A stretch of 23,359 nt of DNA, taken from assembly GCA_044340865.1 (NCBI GenBank), contig JBIISW010000020.1, positions 1 to 23,359 of the forward strand, written 5' to 3'. This document shows positions 1 through 7,615 of this stretch, piece after piece. The notes beneath the pieces were generated by a model. It was not told the DNA's origin. It searched no databases and saw only the letters and a list, made by a program, of their open reading frames with translations. This DNA comes from UBA4416 sp044340865. GTDB taxonomy: Bacteria > Bacteroidota > Bacteroidia > B-17B0 > Aurantibacillaceae. Position numbers and translations under genes: made by a program. Within the stretch, counting starts at the first letter, position 1. Every line of letters begins with the position of its first letter.

Positions 1-866
1 CGCCGCATAGTATGCATTTAATTGCTTTGGGGTTAAAACAACAATTTAATATTCCTTGGATTGCTGATTTTAGAGATCCTTGGACGCAAATTGATTTTTA
101 CAATCAATTACAATTAACAAAATGGGCTGATCGTACGCATAAAAGATTAGAGAAATCAGTTTTAAAATCTGCTAATAAGGTGGTAACCGTTAGTGGCCAT
201 TGGGCTGAAGATTTAAAACTACTTTGTGATAGAAACATCGATGTGATAACCAATGGGTTTGATGCTGACGATTTTACACCTACAGATGATAATACCTTAC
301 TGAAGGGTTTTTTATTTCACCATATTGGAGCGCTCAATAAAGATAGGAATCCACATACGTTATGGAAAGTGCTTGGTGAACTTTGTAAAGAAAATAACAC
401 GTTTAAAAGAGATTTAAAATTAAAGTTCACCGGTAAAACAGATGCTGCTGTTTTTGAAAGTTTAAAAGAGCATGGCATCTTTGAAAACGCTGAAAAAACT
501 GATTATATGGCGCATTCAGAAGTGGTTAAATTATTATTAAAATCTCCGGTTTTATTATTACCACTTAATGATACTCCAAATATTTTAGGAATTGTTCCGG
601 GTAAATTATTTGAATACTTAGCTGCTCAGCGCCCAATTTTTGCAATTGGAAATGTGAAAGGCGATACTGCGAAAATCATCGCAGATGCTCATGCTGGAAC
701 AATGGTTGGGTTTAAAGATGAAGAAAATACAAAAAAACGTGTTTTAGAATTATACGAACAGTTTAACAAACAAACTTTACAGATTGATTCTAACTCTATC
801 GAAAAATATTCTCGTAGAAGTTGTGCAGAAAGCTACACGACACTGTTAAATGAAATCGTTGGTTAA
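1..866 (+). CDS. Glycosyltransferase family 4-type protein, 3' part (5' end outside window)
   Basis: The frame is open from the window edge (first full codon at base 3, reading Pro-His-Ser before the Met at 12), so the Met at 12 is internal and the gene starts upstream. About 287 residues are visible. The run PHSMHLIALGLK followed by WIADFRDPWT (Asp at about base 66) is typical of the end of the N-terminal Rossmann domain of GT-B sugar transferases. A linker and the C-terminal nucleotide-sugar binding domain follow, with FHHIGAL opening it and PGKLFEYLAAQRPI near its end. In this family the enzyme moves a sugar from a nucleotide donor to a glycan or lipid acceptor at the cytoplasmic side of the inner membrane; donor and acceptor cannot be told from the sequence. 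It ends with TAA 13 bases from the convergent MarC gene, and no clear terminator separates them. Confidence 0.85.
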   Translation, partial: PHSMHLIALGLKQQFNIPWIADFRDPWTQIDFYNQLQLTKWADRTHKRLEKSVLKSANKVVTVSGHWAEDLKLLCDRNIDVITNGFDADDFTPTDDNTLLKGFLFHHIGALNKDRNPHTLWKVLGELCKENNTFKRDLKLKFTGKTDAAVFESLKEHGIFENAEKTDYMAHSEVVKLLLKSPVLLLPLNDTPNILGIVPGKLFEYLAAQRPIFAIGNVKGDTAKIIADAHAGTMVGFKDEENTKKRVLELYEQFNKQTLQIDSNSIEKYSRRSCAESYTTLLNEIVG

Positions 867-879
867 AATAATTTCGTTT

Positions 880-1452
880 TTAAAACCCTGTGTATTTTTT
901 AAAAATTTTAATTGCAACAGCTAATAAAATAATTCCAAATACTTTTTTAAGGATTGCAATTCCACCAACGCCAAGAAAGCGTTCCAATCTATCTAAGTTT
1001 TTGAGTACAACAAAAACAATGATTACGTTTAAAAAGATAGCGAAAATAATAGATATTAAATTATACTCAGCTCTAATAGAAAGCAATGTTGTGAGTGTTC
1101 CTGTGCCAGCAATTAAAGGAAAGGCCAATGGTATAACGGACGCAGTAGCTGGCATTGTATCTTTTGAAATTTGAATTCCTAAAATCATTTCCATTGCTAC
1201 AATGAAAATGAGAATAGATCCAGCAAGCGCAAAATCACCAATGGTAATTCCAATAATTTCTAAGATAGAATTTCCTACAAATAAAAAAATAAGCATGATG
1301 CCAAGCGAAACTAAAGAAGCTTTAGGAACGTCGATTCCACCAGCCTTTTGCTTTAAATTAATTATGATTGGAATTGAGCCAATAACATCTATTACAGCAA
1401 ACAAAACCATTGTCACTTTTAAAATCTCAATGATATCAAATTTTAAATCCAT
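880..1452 (-). CDS. MarC family integral membrane protein
   Basis: A 190-residue protein made almost wholly of hydrophobic segments: about six predicted helices near residues 10-32, 45-67, 72-93, 106-125, 132-151 and 165-184. The segment VIPLAFPLIAGTGTLTTLL (106-124) matches the conserved PLAxPLxAGxG signature of the MarC/UPF0056 family, and the length is slightly below the usual 200-220. The family sits in the inner membrane and its function is unsettled; an early link to multiple antibiotic resistance was withdrawn. The ATG at 1452 gives a short amphipathic N-terminus before the first helix. It lies 43 bases downstream of the dehydrogenase gene on the same strand with no clear promoter between, so co-transcription is plausible. 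Confidence 0.85.
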   Translation of the reverse strand: MDLKFDIIEILKVTMVLFAVIDVIGSIPIIINLKQKAGGIDVPKASLVSLGIMLIFLFVGNSILEIIGITIGDFALAGSILIFIVAMEMILGIQISKDTMPATASVIPLAFPLIAGTGTLTTLLSIRAEYNLISIIFAIFLNVIIVFVVLKNLDRLERFLGVGGIAILKKVFGIILLAVAIKIFKKYTGF

Positions 1453-1495
1453 ACGTTACTTTTTAATTTAGATGATTAATAATAAAGTACTTTTT

Positions 1496-2446
1496 TTATT
1501 TCAAGGCATCAATTAATTTTTCAGCTAATTCAACGCCAATTCGTTCTTGAGCTTCATTGGTTGCCGCTCCGATGTGTGGCGTTAATGATATTTTCGTGTG
1601 CTTTAAAATAGCTTCGTTTGGAGTAGGTTCATTTTCAAAAACATCTAAACAGGCATGTGCAATTTTTCCTGAATGTAATCCAGCTAATAAATCTGTTTCA
1701 TCAATCACACCACCTCTAGAAGCATTGATTAATATGACACCATTTTTCATTTGATTAATTTCTTTTTCGGAGATCATTTTTCCTCCCGGCACATGCATCG
1801 TAATCACATCTGCACTAGATATCAATTGATCTAACGGTACCGTGCTAATCTTTACATCTACTCCTTGCGTGCCATGTATATCTAATTTTAATTCGGCTTC
1901 TTTCACAAATGGATCATACGCTAAAACTTTCATTCCACACCCTAATGCAATTTTAGCAGTATATTGCCCAATGCGACCAAAACCAATAATACCAATGGTT
2001 TTATCTCTTAATTCAATGCCTTTAGAATAAACTTTTTTTAAATCTTCAAATTTTGAATTTCCAATTAACGGCATGTTTCTATTACTTTCATATAAAAAAC
2101 GAACCGAATTAAATAAATGAGCAAACACTAATTCAGCAACAGAATTACTTGATGCTGCTGGTGTATTAATCACTTGTAATCCTTTTGAACGCGCATAATC
2201 AACATCTATGTTATCCATTCCAACACCACCTCTGCCAATTACTTTTAAATGAGGACAAGCATCTATAACGTCTTTCCTAACTTTGGTAGCACTGCGAACA
2301 GTAAGGGCAATGTAATGTTTATCATTTAGTTCTTGAGCTAAATTTTCTTGAGCTACCTTGTCTGTAACCACTGTGAATCCAGCTTTTTCTAACATGCTTT
2401 TACCTACCGCATCAATGCCATCATTGGCTAAAATTAATTTACTCAT
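1496..2446 (-). CDS. serA: D-3-phosphoglycerate dehydrogenase-like D-2-hydroxyacid dehydrogenase
   Basis: A 316-residue NAD-dependent enzyme. If it is phosphoglycerate dehydrogenase, it oxidises 3-phosphoglycerate to 3-phosphohydroxypyruvate, the first step of serine synthesis, in the cytoplasm. Visible features are a substrate-domain GRGGVGMDNID segment (71-81), the dinucleotide-binding GFGRIG (155-160) with a following Asp at 178 that favours NAD, and the catalytic Arg244 (NASRGG), Glu273 (DVFENEP) and His291 (TPHIGAAT). No C-terminal ACT domain is present, so this is the short form without the serine-binding allosteric domain. Other D-2-hydroxyacid dehydrogenases share this fold, so the substrate is inferred; serC is not adjacent, which weakens the pathway assignment slightly. 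The gene follows the outer-membrane protein gene by 35 AT-rich bases with no recognisable promoter. Confidence 0.8.
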   Translation of the reverse strand: MSKLILANDGIDAVGKSMLEKAGFTVVTDKVAQENLAQELNDKHYIALTVRSATKVRKDVIDACPHLKVIGRGGVGMDNIDVDYARSKGLQVINTPAASSNSVAELVFAHLFNSVRFLYESNRNMPLIGNSKFEDLKKVYSKGIELRDKTIGIIGFGRIGQYTAKIALGCGMKVLAYDPFVKEAELKLDIHGTQGVDVKISTVPLDQLISSADVITMHVPGGKMISEKEINQMKNGVILINASRGGVIDETDLLAGLHSGKIAHACLDVFENEPTPNEAILKHTKISLTPHIGAATNEAQERIGVELAEKLIDALK

Positions 2447-2481
2447 TGTAATTATTTAAAATTTTTATTCAATTTATTTTT

Positions 2482-3150
2482 TTAAAATTTGACAGTTAAT
2501 CCGCCTTGAACTGATGGCCCACCAATTCCAGCCTCTATGTTTAAACCGATATTGTTATTGAAAAAATAACGTAAACCAACGCCTAATCTAAAAGAAACAG
2601 GAAAAGCATTTAGTATACCTGCATTAAAAGTATCAACAAGTTCATTATCAAATGGATTATTGGTTTTTAAAACTGACTTTTTATAACCTGCACCAATACT
2701 GGCATAAGGATCAAAATGAGCCGTTGTAGCATAATGAAAATTAACTCTACCTAAGATGCGCTGCTTCGTTAAACTTGCATCGTAATAGCCTTTGACAATT
2801 TGACCATTGGCGGCATTTGTGTTTTCGTTATAATAATTCATGTAAACGCCTGCAAATGTGTATTCAAGTCCAAGTCCAATATCTTCACTAACCATGTATT
2901 CAAACTTTGCTCCAATGTGATTTAAATTGGTAATTGAAACGACATTTGTATTATTTACCGCATTATTACTAGGTTTAAAAGCTTCCTTAATGGCATTTCC
3001 TAAAACATAAGGATAACCGTAAAAAGCATCTATGATAAAATCGCCTTGATTTACGCAAAATTGTTTTTCAGTTGGCGCAGTTTGTGCCTTTGATTGCATC
3101 TGCATGGCCATTATTGACATGCTAACTAATACGATTTTTTTTATGCTCAT
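2482..3150 (-). CDS. Outer membrane beta-barrel protein, porin/OmpW-like
   Basis: A 222-residue exported protein. The N-terminus MSIKKIVLVSMSIMAMQ... is a signal peptide with likely cleavage after SKA near residue 22 (mature start QTAP). The rest alternates polar and hydrophobic residues in short stretches separated by Asn- and Thr-rich turns, for example HIGAKFEYMVSEDIGLGLEYTF, FDPYASIGAGYK and FRLGVGLRYFFNNNIGLNIEAG. It ends with an aromatic Phe, as expected for a barrel inserted by the BAM machinery. Size suggests about eight strands. The specific role (structural protein, small-solute pore or adhesin) cannot be deduced. It sits 51 bases downstream of moxR and 35 bases upstream of serA on the same strand. 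One Cys (32) lies just after the signal peptide. Confidence 0.75.
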   Translation of the reverse strand: MSIKKIVLVSMSIMAMQMQSKAQTAPTEKQFCVNQGDFIIDAFYGYPYVLGNAIKEAFKPSNNAVNNTNVVSITNLNHIGAKFEYMVSEDIGLGLEYTFAGVYMNYYNENTNAANGQIVKGYYDASLTKQRILGRVNFHYATTAHFDPYASIGAGYKKSVLKTNNPFDNELVDTFNAGILNAFPVSFRLGVGLRYFFNNNIGLNIEAGIGGPSVQGGLTVKF

Positions 3151-3201
3151 GATTTTTTGATTTGGTTAATTAATAATAAATGAAAATAGTTAATGTGTTA
3201 G

Positions 3202-4170
3202 TTACGATGTTTTTAGTTGTTCAATGATGGCTTCAATACTCATACCGTCAGCTTCGGCTTTATAATTGCGAATGATACGGTGTCTTAAAATTGAATTAGC
3301 CACTGCTTTAACATCATCTATGTCTGGACTGTATTTACCATTAATCGCTGCGTGACACTTAGCGCCTAAAACCAAGAATTGAGAAGCTCTAGGTCCAGCA
3401 CCCCAAGCCAAATACTTTTTAGAAATCTCGGAACTAAATTCTGAATTTAACCGTGTTTTATTAACGAGCTTCACGGCGTATTCTAAAACATTATCAGCAA
3501 CAGGGATTTTACGAATTAAATTTTGAAAGAAAATGATTTCTTCAGCAGAAATGATTTTATTTAATTCCACTTTTCTATCCGTGGTAGTGTTTTTCACAAC
3601 GCTAAGTTCTTCTTCAAAACTTGGATAATCCAACCAAACATTAAACATAAAACGGTCTAATTGTGCTTCAGGTAAAGGATAGGTGCCTTCTTGTTCAATT
3701 GGATTTTGTGTTGCTAAAACAAAAAACGGATTTCCTAAATCATATTTTTTTCCTGCCGTTGTTACACAACGCTCTTGCATAGCCTCTAACAGGGCAGCTT
3801 GAGTCTTAGGAGGTGTTCGGTTTATTTCATCTGCCAAAACGATATTGGCAAATAAAGGGCCTTTTATAAATTTAAAATTTCTGTTTTCATCTAAAATTTC
3901 AGATCCTACAATATCACTTGGCATTAAATCAGGAGTGAATTGAATACGACTGAAAGACAATCCTAATACATCTGAAATAGTGTTTACGAGTAAGGTTTTA
4001 GCTAATCCTGGCACACCAACTAATAAACAATGTCCTTTACAAAAAATAGAAATTAAAACATTTTTAATTGTTTCATGTTGTCCAATAATTACTTTTCCTA
4101 TTTCTGTGTTAAGCTCTTTATATTTGCCTACAAAGGCATCGATAGCTTCAACGTCATTTTTATAGTTCAT
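3202..4170 (-). CDS. MoxR family AAA+ ATPase
   Basis: A 322-residue AAA+ ATPase of the MoxR branch: Walker A GVPGLAKT (52-59), Walker B VLADE (111-115) followed by the INRTPPKTQAALLEAMQE helix typical of MoxR, sensor 1 Asn156 (ATQNP), arginine-finger region LDRF (171-174) and sensor 2 GPRAS with Arg261. Family members form hexamers and act as chaperones that mature or insert metal cofactors into partner proteins, usually with a von Willebrand factor A-domain protein. Those usual partners (DUF58, BatA/BatB-like genes) are not beside it here; the next gene is an outer-membrane protein. The ATG at 4170 precedes the usual N-terminal helix. A weak -7-like box (TAAAATTG, 4192-4199, one mismatch to TAnnTTTG) lies upstream, without a matching -33 element. 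Confidence 0.9.
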   Translation of the reverse strand: MNYKNDVEAIDAFVGKYKELNTEIGKVIIGQHETIKNVLISIFCKGHCLLVGVPGLAKTLLVNTISDVLGLSFSRIQFTPDLMPSDIVGSEILDENRNFKFIKGPLFANIVLADEINRTPPKTQAALLEAMQERCVTTAGKKYDLGNPFFVLATQNPIEQEGTYPLPEAQLDRFMFNVWLDYPSFEEELSVVKNTTTDRKVELNKIISAEEIIFFQNLIRKIPVADNVLEYAVKLVNKTRLNSEFSSEISKKYLAWGAGPRASQFLVLGAKCHAAINGKYSPDIDDVKAVANSILRHRIIRNYKAEADGMSIEAIIEQLKTS

Positions 4171-4477
4171 TCTTTTTTTTGCTTAAAAATACAATTTTAG
4201 TTTTGTAGTGTGTACGTTATTTTATATTTATTTTTAAATGAATATGATTTATAATTTTAAAATCGATTATTCTATTTCAATTGTTGAACTATGTAGTTGT
4301 TTGCGATGTATTCTATGGCTCCAAATCATTTATAGTTTAATTTTAAATGCGTTTTTGAGCCCGAATATGGTTTATTTAGCTTGGATGTTAAAACGTTGTT
4401 AAAACGAATTAAAATAGTGTAAATAAAAAAGGTAACCAATTGGTTACCTTTTTTTGTTTTAATAATTTATAATCAAA
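4171..4477. other. AT-rich intergenic region between rplQ and moxR
   Basis: This 307-base stretch has no credible gene on either strand. It contains the ribosomal-array terminator at 4425-4455, a near-perfect tandem 11-mer (TGTTAAAACGT then TGTTAAAACGA, 4386-4407) beside it, and the upstream region of moxR. No full Bacteroidota promoter consensus (TAnnTTTG with a TTG about 19 bases upstream) is visible on the minus strand. The best -7 match, TAAAATTG at 4192-4199, would leave a leader of only about 15-20 bases before the moxR ATG. Confidence 0.6.
4425..4455 (-). terminator. Palindromic intrinsic terminator after rplQ
   Basis: The + strand reads six A, then GGTAACC-AATT-GGTTACC (4431-4448), then seven T. 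The 18-base core is a perfect palindrome, giving a 7-bp GC-containing stem with a 4-base loop, extended by A:U pairs. Read on the minus strand it is a stem followed by a U run, starting about 23 bases after the rplQ stop codon. It is symmetric, so it could stop transcription from either side. It is the only convincing intrinsic terminator I see in the window and it marks the end of the ribosomal array. Confidence 0.9.
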
Positions 4478-4966
4478 CTATGCTTCTGGAGCAGTTTGTT
4501 CTGTTGCATCCGTTGCATCAGCTGGAGTGATATCTTTCTTAGTAGATTTACCACGACGTGTTGATTTAGCTTTTTCAACTTTAACAGTTTTACCATTAGA
4601 GTAAATGTCATTAAAATCAACTAATTCAATAAGTGCCATCTCTGCAGCATCACCTTGTCTGTTACCAGTTTTAATAATACGAGTATAACCACCATTTCTT
4701 TCTGCAACTTTAACAGAAACTTCTTTGAAAAGTAACGCTACGATTTCCTTGCTTTTTAAAGAACTAAATACAGTTCTACGACTGTGAGTAGAATCGTCTT
4801 TACTTCTGTTAATGATTGGTTCAACATAAGTTCTTAAAGCTTTTGCTTTTGCTAAAGTTGTAAAAATACGTTTGTGTTCAATTAAAGAACAAGCCATATT
4901 GCTCATTAATGCCTTACGGTGTGAAGCTGTTCTACCTAAATTATTTATTTTATCTCCGTGTCTCAT
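4478..4966 (-). CDS. rplQ: 50S ribosomal protein L17
   Basis: A 162-residue large-subunit protein. The N-terminal core MRHGDKINNLGRTASHRKAL and the following helix-rich domain to about residue 118 are diagnostic of L17, which binds 23S rRNA near the tunnel exit. The family core is about 115-127 residues; here residues 121-162 form an extra tail that is basic first (KVEKAKSTRRGKSTKK) and then acidic and Ala/Thr-rich (ADATDATEQTAPEA), with no sign of a fused domain. It is the last gene of the array, 75 bases after rpoA and just before the terminator, matching the usual end of an alpha operon. The stop codon is TAG. Confidence 0.97.
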   Translation of the reverse strand: MRHGDKINNLGRTASHRKALMSNMACSLIEHKRIFTTLAKAKALRTYVEPIINRSKDDSTHSRRTVFSSLKSKEIVALLFKEVSVKVAERNGGYTRIIKTGNRQGDAAEMALIELVDFNDIYSNGKTVKVEKAKSTRRGKSTKKDITPADATDATEQTAPEA

Positions 4967-4970
4967 TTTT

Positions 4971-5005
4971 TTATAATTTGAGATTTATAATTTTATAATT
5001 TGAGA
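4971..5005. repeat. Short direct repeat in rpoA-rplQ spacer
   Basis: Two exact copies of the 13-mer TTATAATTTGAGA lie at 4971-4983 and 4993-5005, a 22-base period, with a related TTTATAA between them. The pair occupies nearly half of the 75-base spacer, immediately upstream of the rplQ start codon on the coding strand. It may be a slipped-strand duplication. No function is evident. Confidence 0.75.
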
Positions 5006-5041
5006 ATATGATTCTGAAATTTAAAATGTAAAATCTGATTT

Positions 5042-6034
5042 TTAATCTTTATCTAATTTATATTTTACTACGTTCATTCCAAATTGTAATCCTTTTGTTG
5101 AAACTAAATCTTCTAATTCAGTTAAAGATTTTTTACCAAAATTACGGAATTTCAATAGGTCATTTTTATTGAAAGAAACTAGTTCTCCTAAAGTTTCAAC
5201 GTCTGCTGCTTTTAAGCAATTTAAAGCACGGACAGATAAATCCATGTCAACTAATTTAGTTTTTAATAATTGACGCATATGAAGAGATGTCTCATCAAAT
5301 TCTTCTTCAGATTTTTTATCTTCAGAATCTAATGTAATCTTCTCGTCAGAGAATAACATAAAGTGATAAATTAAAATTTTAGCAGCTTCTTTCAAAGCTT
5401 CTTTAGGATGGATAGATCCGTCAGAAATAATATCAATAATTAATTTTTCGTAATCTGTTTTTTGTTCAACACGGTAGTTTTCTATTGTGTATTTTACGTT
5501 TTTAATTGGCGTATAAATAGAATCAATAAAAATAGTACCTTGAGGAGCTGAATTAGTTTTGTTTTCCTCTGCAGCAACATATCCACGACCTTTGTCAATT
5601 GTTAATTCAATTTTCAATTTTACATTTGAATCGCAATTAAAAATAACTAAATCAGGGTTTAAAATCTGAAAACCATTTGCAAACTTTCCAATTTCGCCAG
5701 CAGTAAATGTTTCGTTACCTGCAAAATGAATAGTTACTTTTTCAGCATCATGGTTATCTAATTGTTTTTTAAAACGAACTTGTTTTAAATTCAAAATGAT
5801 TTCAGTAACATCTTCAACAACGCCCTTAATAGTAGAGAATTCATGATCAACACCTTCAATTTTCACGCTAGTAATTGCATGACCTTCTAAAGAAGAAAGC
5901 ATGATACGACGTAAAGAGTTGCCTATGGTGATACCAAAACCTGGTTCTAGAGGACGGAATTCAAATTGTCCTTCGGTTTCAGTCGAGTTAATCATAACAA
6001 CCTTATCGGGTTTTACGAAATTTAATATTGCCAT
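5042..6034 (-). CDS. rpoA: DNA-directed RNA polymerase subunit alpha
   Basis: A 330-residue full-length alpha subunit, the dimeric platform on which beta and beta' assemble. The N-terminal domain has the assembly motif GNSLRRIMLSSLEG (38-51). A short acidic linker (about 236-250, rich in Asp and Glu) joins it to the C-terminal domain starting near 255. In that domain Arg269, Asn272 and Lys302 (SVRALNCLK and FGKKSL) line up with the E. coli DNA-contacting residues Arg265, Asn268 and Lys298, so UP-element and activator contact surfaces appear intact. It lies between rpsD (54-base spacer) and rplQ (75 bases), as in a classical alpha operon, which ties polymerase supply to ribosome synthesis. Confidence 0.99.
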   Translation of the reverse strand: MAILNFVKPDKVVMINSTETEGQFEFRPLEPGFGITIGNSLRRIMLSSLEGHAITSVKIEGVDHEFSTIKGVVEDVTEIILNLKQVRFKKQLDNHDAEKVTIHFAGNETFTAGEIGKFANGFQILNPDLVIFNCDSNVKLKIELTIDKGRGYVAAEENKTNSAPQGTIFIDSIYTPIKNVKYTIENYRVEQKTDYEKLIIDIISDGSIHPKEALKEAAKILIYHFMLFSDEKITLDSEDKKSEEEFDETSLHMRQLLKTKLVDMDLSVRALNCLKAADVETLGELVSFNKNDLLKFRNFGKKSLTELEDLVSTKGLQFGMNVVKYKLDKD

Positions 6035-6073
6035 TTTATTGTTTTATATAGGTTAATTAAAAAACTAAATCTT

Positions 6074-6092
6074 ATAATAACTAAGTTATTAT
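6074..6092. repeat. AT-rich inverted repeat at rpsD-rpoA junction
   Basis: A perfect 19-base inverted repeat, ATAATAACT-A-AGTTATTAT, spans the rpsD stop codon region. It has 9-bp arms around one central base and almost no GC, so any RNA hairpin would be weak, and no U run follows on the coding strand. It could be an mRNA processing or stabilising element, or chance in an AT-rich spacer. Confidence 0.5.
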
Positions 6093-6694
6093 TTAGAGTA
6101 AAGTTCAACGATTAATTGTTCTTTTATGTTTTCTGGAATTTGAGAACGCTCAGGTACTGAAAGAAACTTTCCAGTAAAAGATGATTTATCAAAATCTAAC
6201 CAAGAGTATTTGTTAACGTGCCCTGATAGAGCAAGTGTAACAACTTCTAATGATTGAGATTTTTCACGTACTCCAACAACATCACCAGCTTTTAATGTAT
6301 AAGAAGGGATATTAACGCTGCCACCATTTACTGTAATGTGAGCATGTGTAACCAATTGACGAGATGCACGACGAGAAGGAGCAATACCTAAACGGTAAAC
6401 AACATTATCTAAACGTGATTCGATTAATTGTAATAATACTTCACCAGTAATGCCATGTGCACGAACGGCTCTATCAAAAGTCAAAGAAAACTGCTTTTCC
6501 AAAATACCATAAGTGTATTTCGCTTTTTGCTTTTCCATTAATTGGATAGCATATTCTGATTTTTTTCCTTTTTTCTTTGTATTACCGTGTTGCCCAGGAG
6601 GGTAATTCTTTTTCTCTAATGCTTTATCTGGACCAAAAATTGGCTCTCTGAACTTTCTTGCAATTTTTGATTTAGGACCTGTATATCTTGCCAT
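6089..6694 (-). CDS. rpsD: 30S ribosomal protein S4
   Basis: A 201-residue primary 16S rRNA-binding protein that nucleates 30S body assembly. The N-terminal MARYTGPKSKIARKFREP, the YPPGQHG motif (31-37) and the S4 RNA-binding domain from about residue 92 (ESRLDNVVYRLG...APSRRASRQLVTHAHITVNG) are all present. The N-terminal domain contains no cysteine, so this is the zinc-free form rather than the four-Cys zinc form. S4 is a known translational repressor of the alpha operon in enterobacteria; no such structure is evident here. Spacers are 67 bases from rpsK and 54 bases to rpoA. Confidence 0.98.
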   Translation of the reverse strand: MARYTGPKSKIARKFREPIFGPDKALEKKNYPPGQHGNTKKKGKKSEYAIQLMEKQKAKYTYGILEKQFSLTFDRAVRAHGITGEVLLQLIESRLDNVVYRLGIAPSRRASRQLVTHAHITVNGGSVNIPSYTLKAGDVVGVREKSQSLEVVTLALSGHVNKYSWLDFDKSSFTGKFLSVPERSQIPENIKEQLIVELYSK

Positions 6695-6761
6695 TTTATT
6701 TATTAATTTCTATTATTTACTAATTTTATTATTGTGTCTTTTCTAACTTTTAAATTAAAGA

Positions 6762-7172
6762 TTAGCAACGACGACGTTTTGGTGGACGACACCCGTTGTG
6801 AGGCATAGGAGTAATATCAACAATTTCAGTCACTTCAATTCCTGATGTTGAGATTGTTCTAATTGCTGATTCACGACCTGCTCCTGGACCTTTTACATAC
6901 ACTTTTACTTTACGTAGACCTAAGTCTGCTGCTACTTTAGAGCAATCAGCTGCCGCTAATTGAGCAGCGTAAGGAGTGTTTTTCTTTGAACCACGAAACC
7001 CCATTTTACCAGCACTAGACCAAGAAATAACTTGACCAGCATTGTTTGTTAATGAGATGATGATGTTATTGAATGTAGCGTTTAAGTGAGCCTCTCCAAC
7101 TGCTTCTACCTTTACTACTCTTTTTTTCGCTTTAGCTTTTGAAGCTGCTACTGCTGATGATTGTTTAGCCAT
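6762..7172 (-). CDS. rpsK: 30S ribosomal protein S11
   Basis: A 136-residue protein of the 30S platform, near the E-site mRNA path. Diagnostic segments are the HLNATFNNIIISLTN region, GFRGSKKNTPYAAQLAA, the KGPGAGRESAIR motif and the basic C-terminus DITPMPHNGCRPPKRRRC. The first 20 or so residues are a Lys/Ala-rich extension (QSSAVAASKAKAKKRVVK). The tail ends in a cysteine with consecutive CGT codons for the final arginines, a sign of strong codon adaptation. It is 24 bases downstream of rpsM. Confidence 0.98.
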   Translation of the reverse strand: MAKQSSAVAASKAKAKKRVVKVEAVGEAHLNATFNNIIISLTNNAGQVISWSSAGKMGFRGSKKNTPYAAQLAAADCSKVAADLGLRKVKVYVKGPGAGRESAIRTISTSGIEVTEIVDITPMPHNGCRPPKRRRC

Positions 7173-7196
7173 TATAATTAAATACTTGTTTATTTA

Positions 7197-7574
7197 TTAC
7201 TTAGTAACTTTTTTCTTATTTGCAACTGTCTTACGCTTACCTTTACGAGTACGTGCATTCGTTTTTGTTCTTTGTCCTCGAACTGGCAAACCCAAACGGT
7301 GGCGAATACCACGTTGTGATCCAATATCCGTTAAACGTTTAATATGTAGAGCAACTTCTGAACGAAGTCCTCCTTCTACTTTAAAATTGTCGTTAACAAT
7401 TTTACGAATAGCGTTTTGCTCATCATCATTCCATTCATTAACTTTTTTATTAAAGTCAATATTTGCTTCTGTTAAGATGCGTTGAGCTCTGCTACGTCCA
7501 ATACCAAAAATGTAGGTTAATCCTATTTCTCCTCTTTTATTTTTCGGTAAATCAATTCCTGCAATACGTGCCAT
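7197..7574 (-). CDS. rpsM: 30S ribosomal protein S13
   Basis: A 125-residue protein of the 30S head that forms intersubunit bridges with L5 and 23S rRNA and contacts P-site tRNA through its tail. The helix-two-turn-helix segment YIFGIGRSRAQRIL (21-34) and the C-terminal RGIRHRLGLPVRGQRTKTNA (88-107), followed by a Lys-rich tail, are diagnostic. It follows rpmJ by 41 bases and opens the alpha-operon part of the array. A TATTTTCG box just upstream resembles a -7 promoter element but has no -33 partner. Confidence 0.98.
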   Translation of the reverse strand: MARIAGIDLPKNKRGEIGLTYIFGIGRSRAQRILTEANIDFNKKVNEWNDDEQNAIRKIVNDNFKVEGGLRSEVALHIKRLTDIGSQRGIRHRLGLPVRGQRTKTNARTRKGKRKTVANKKKVTK

Positions 7575-7615
7575 TATTTATATAGTTTGTTTTAAAGTTC
7601 GCGAAAATACGCAAT

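Noticed and set aside
890..1471. Two plus-strand frames opposite marC
   Set aside because: Both are antisense shadows of the MarC gene, with no family resemblance.
2482..4170. moxR and the barrel protein as a secretion or defence module
   Set aside because: No nuclease, toxin, secretion or vWA-domain gene lies nearby; both are common housekeeping-type genes.
4184..4199. Possible moxR promoter boxes (TATTTTTA and TAAAATTG)
   Set aside because: Each has one mismatch to TAnnTTTG, neither has a TTG about 19 bases upstream, and the leader would be very short, so I do not call a promoter.
7600..7615. Possible internal promoter before rpsM (TATTTTCG)
   Set aside because: One mismatch in the -7 box and no -33 partner at the expected distance; AT-rich spacers give such matches by chance.
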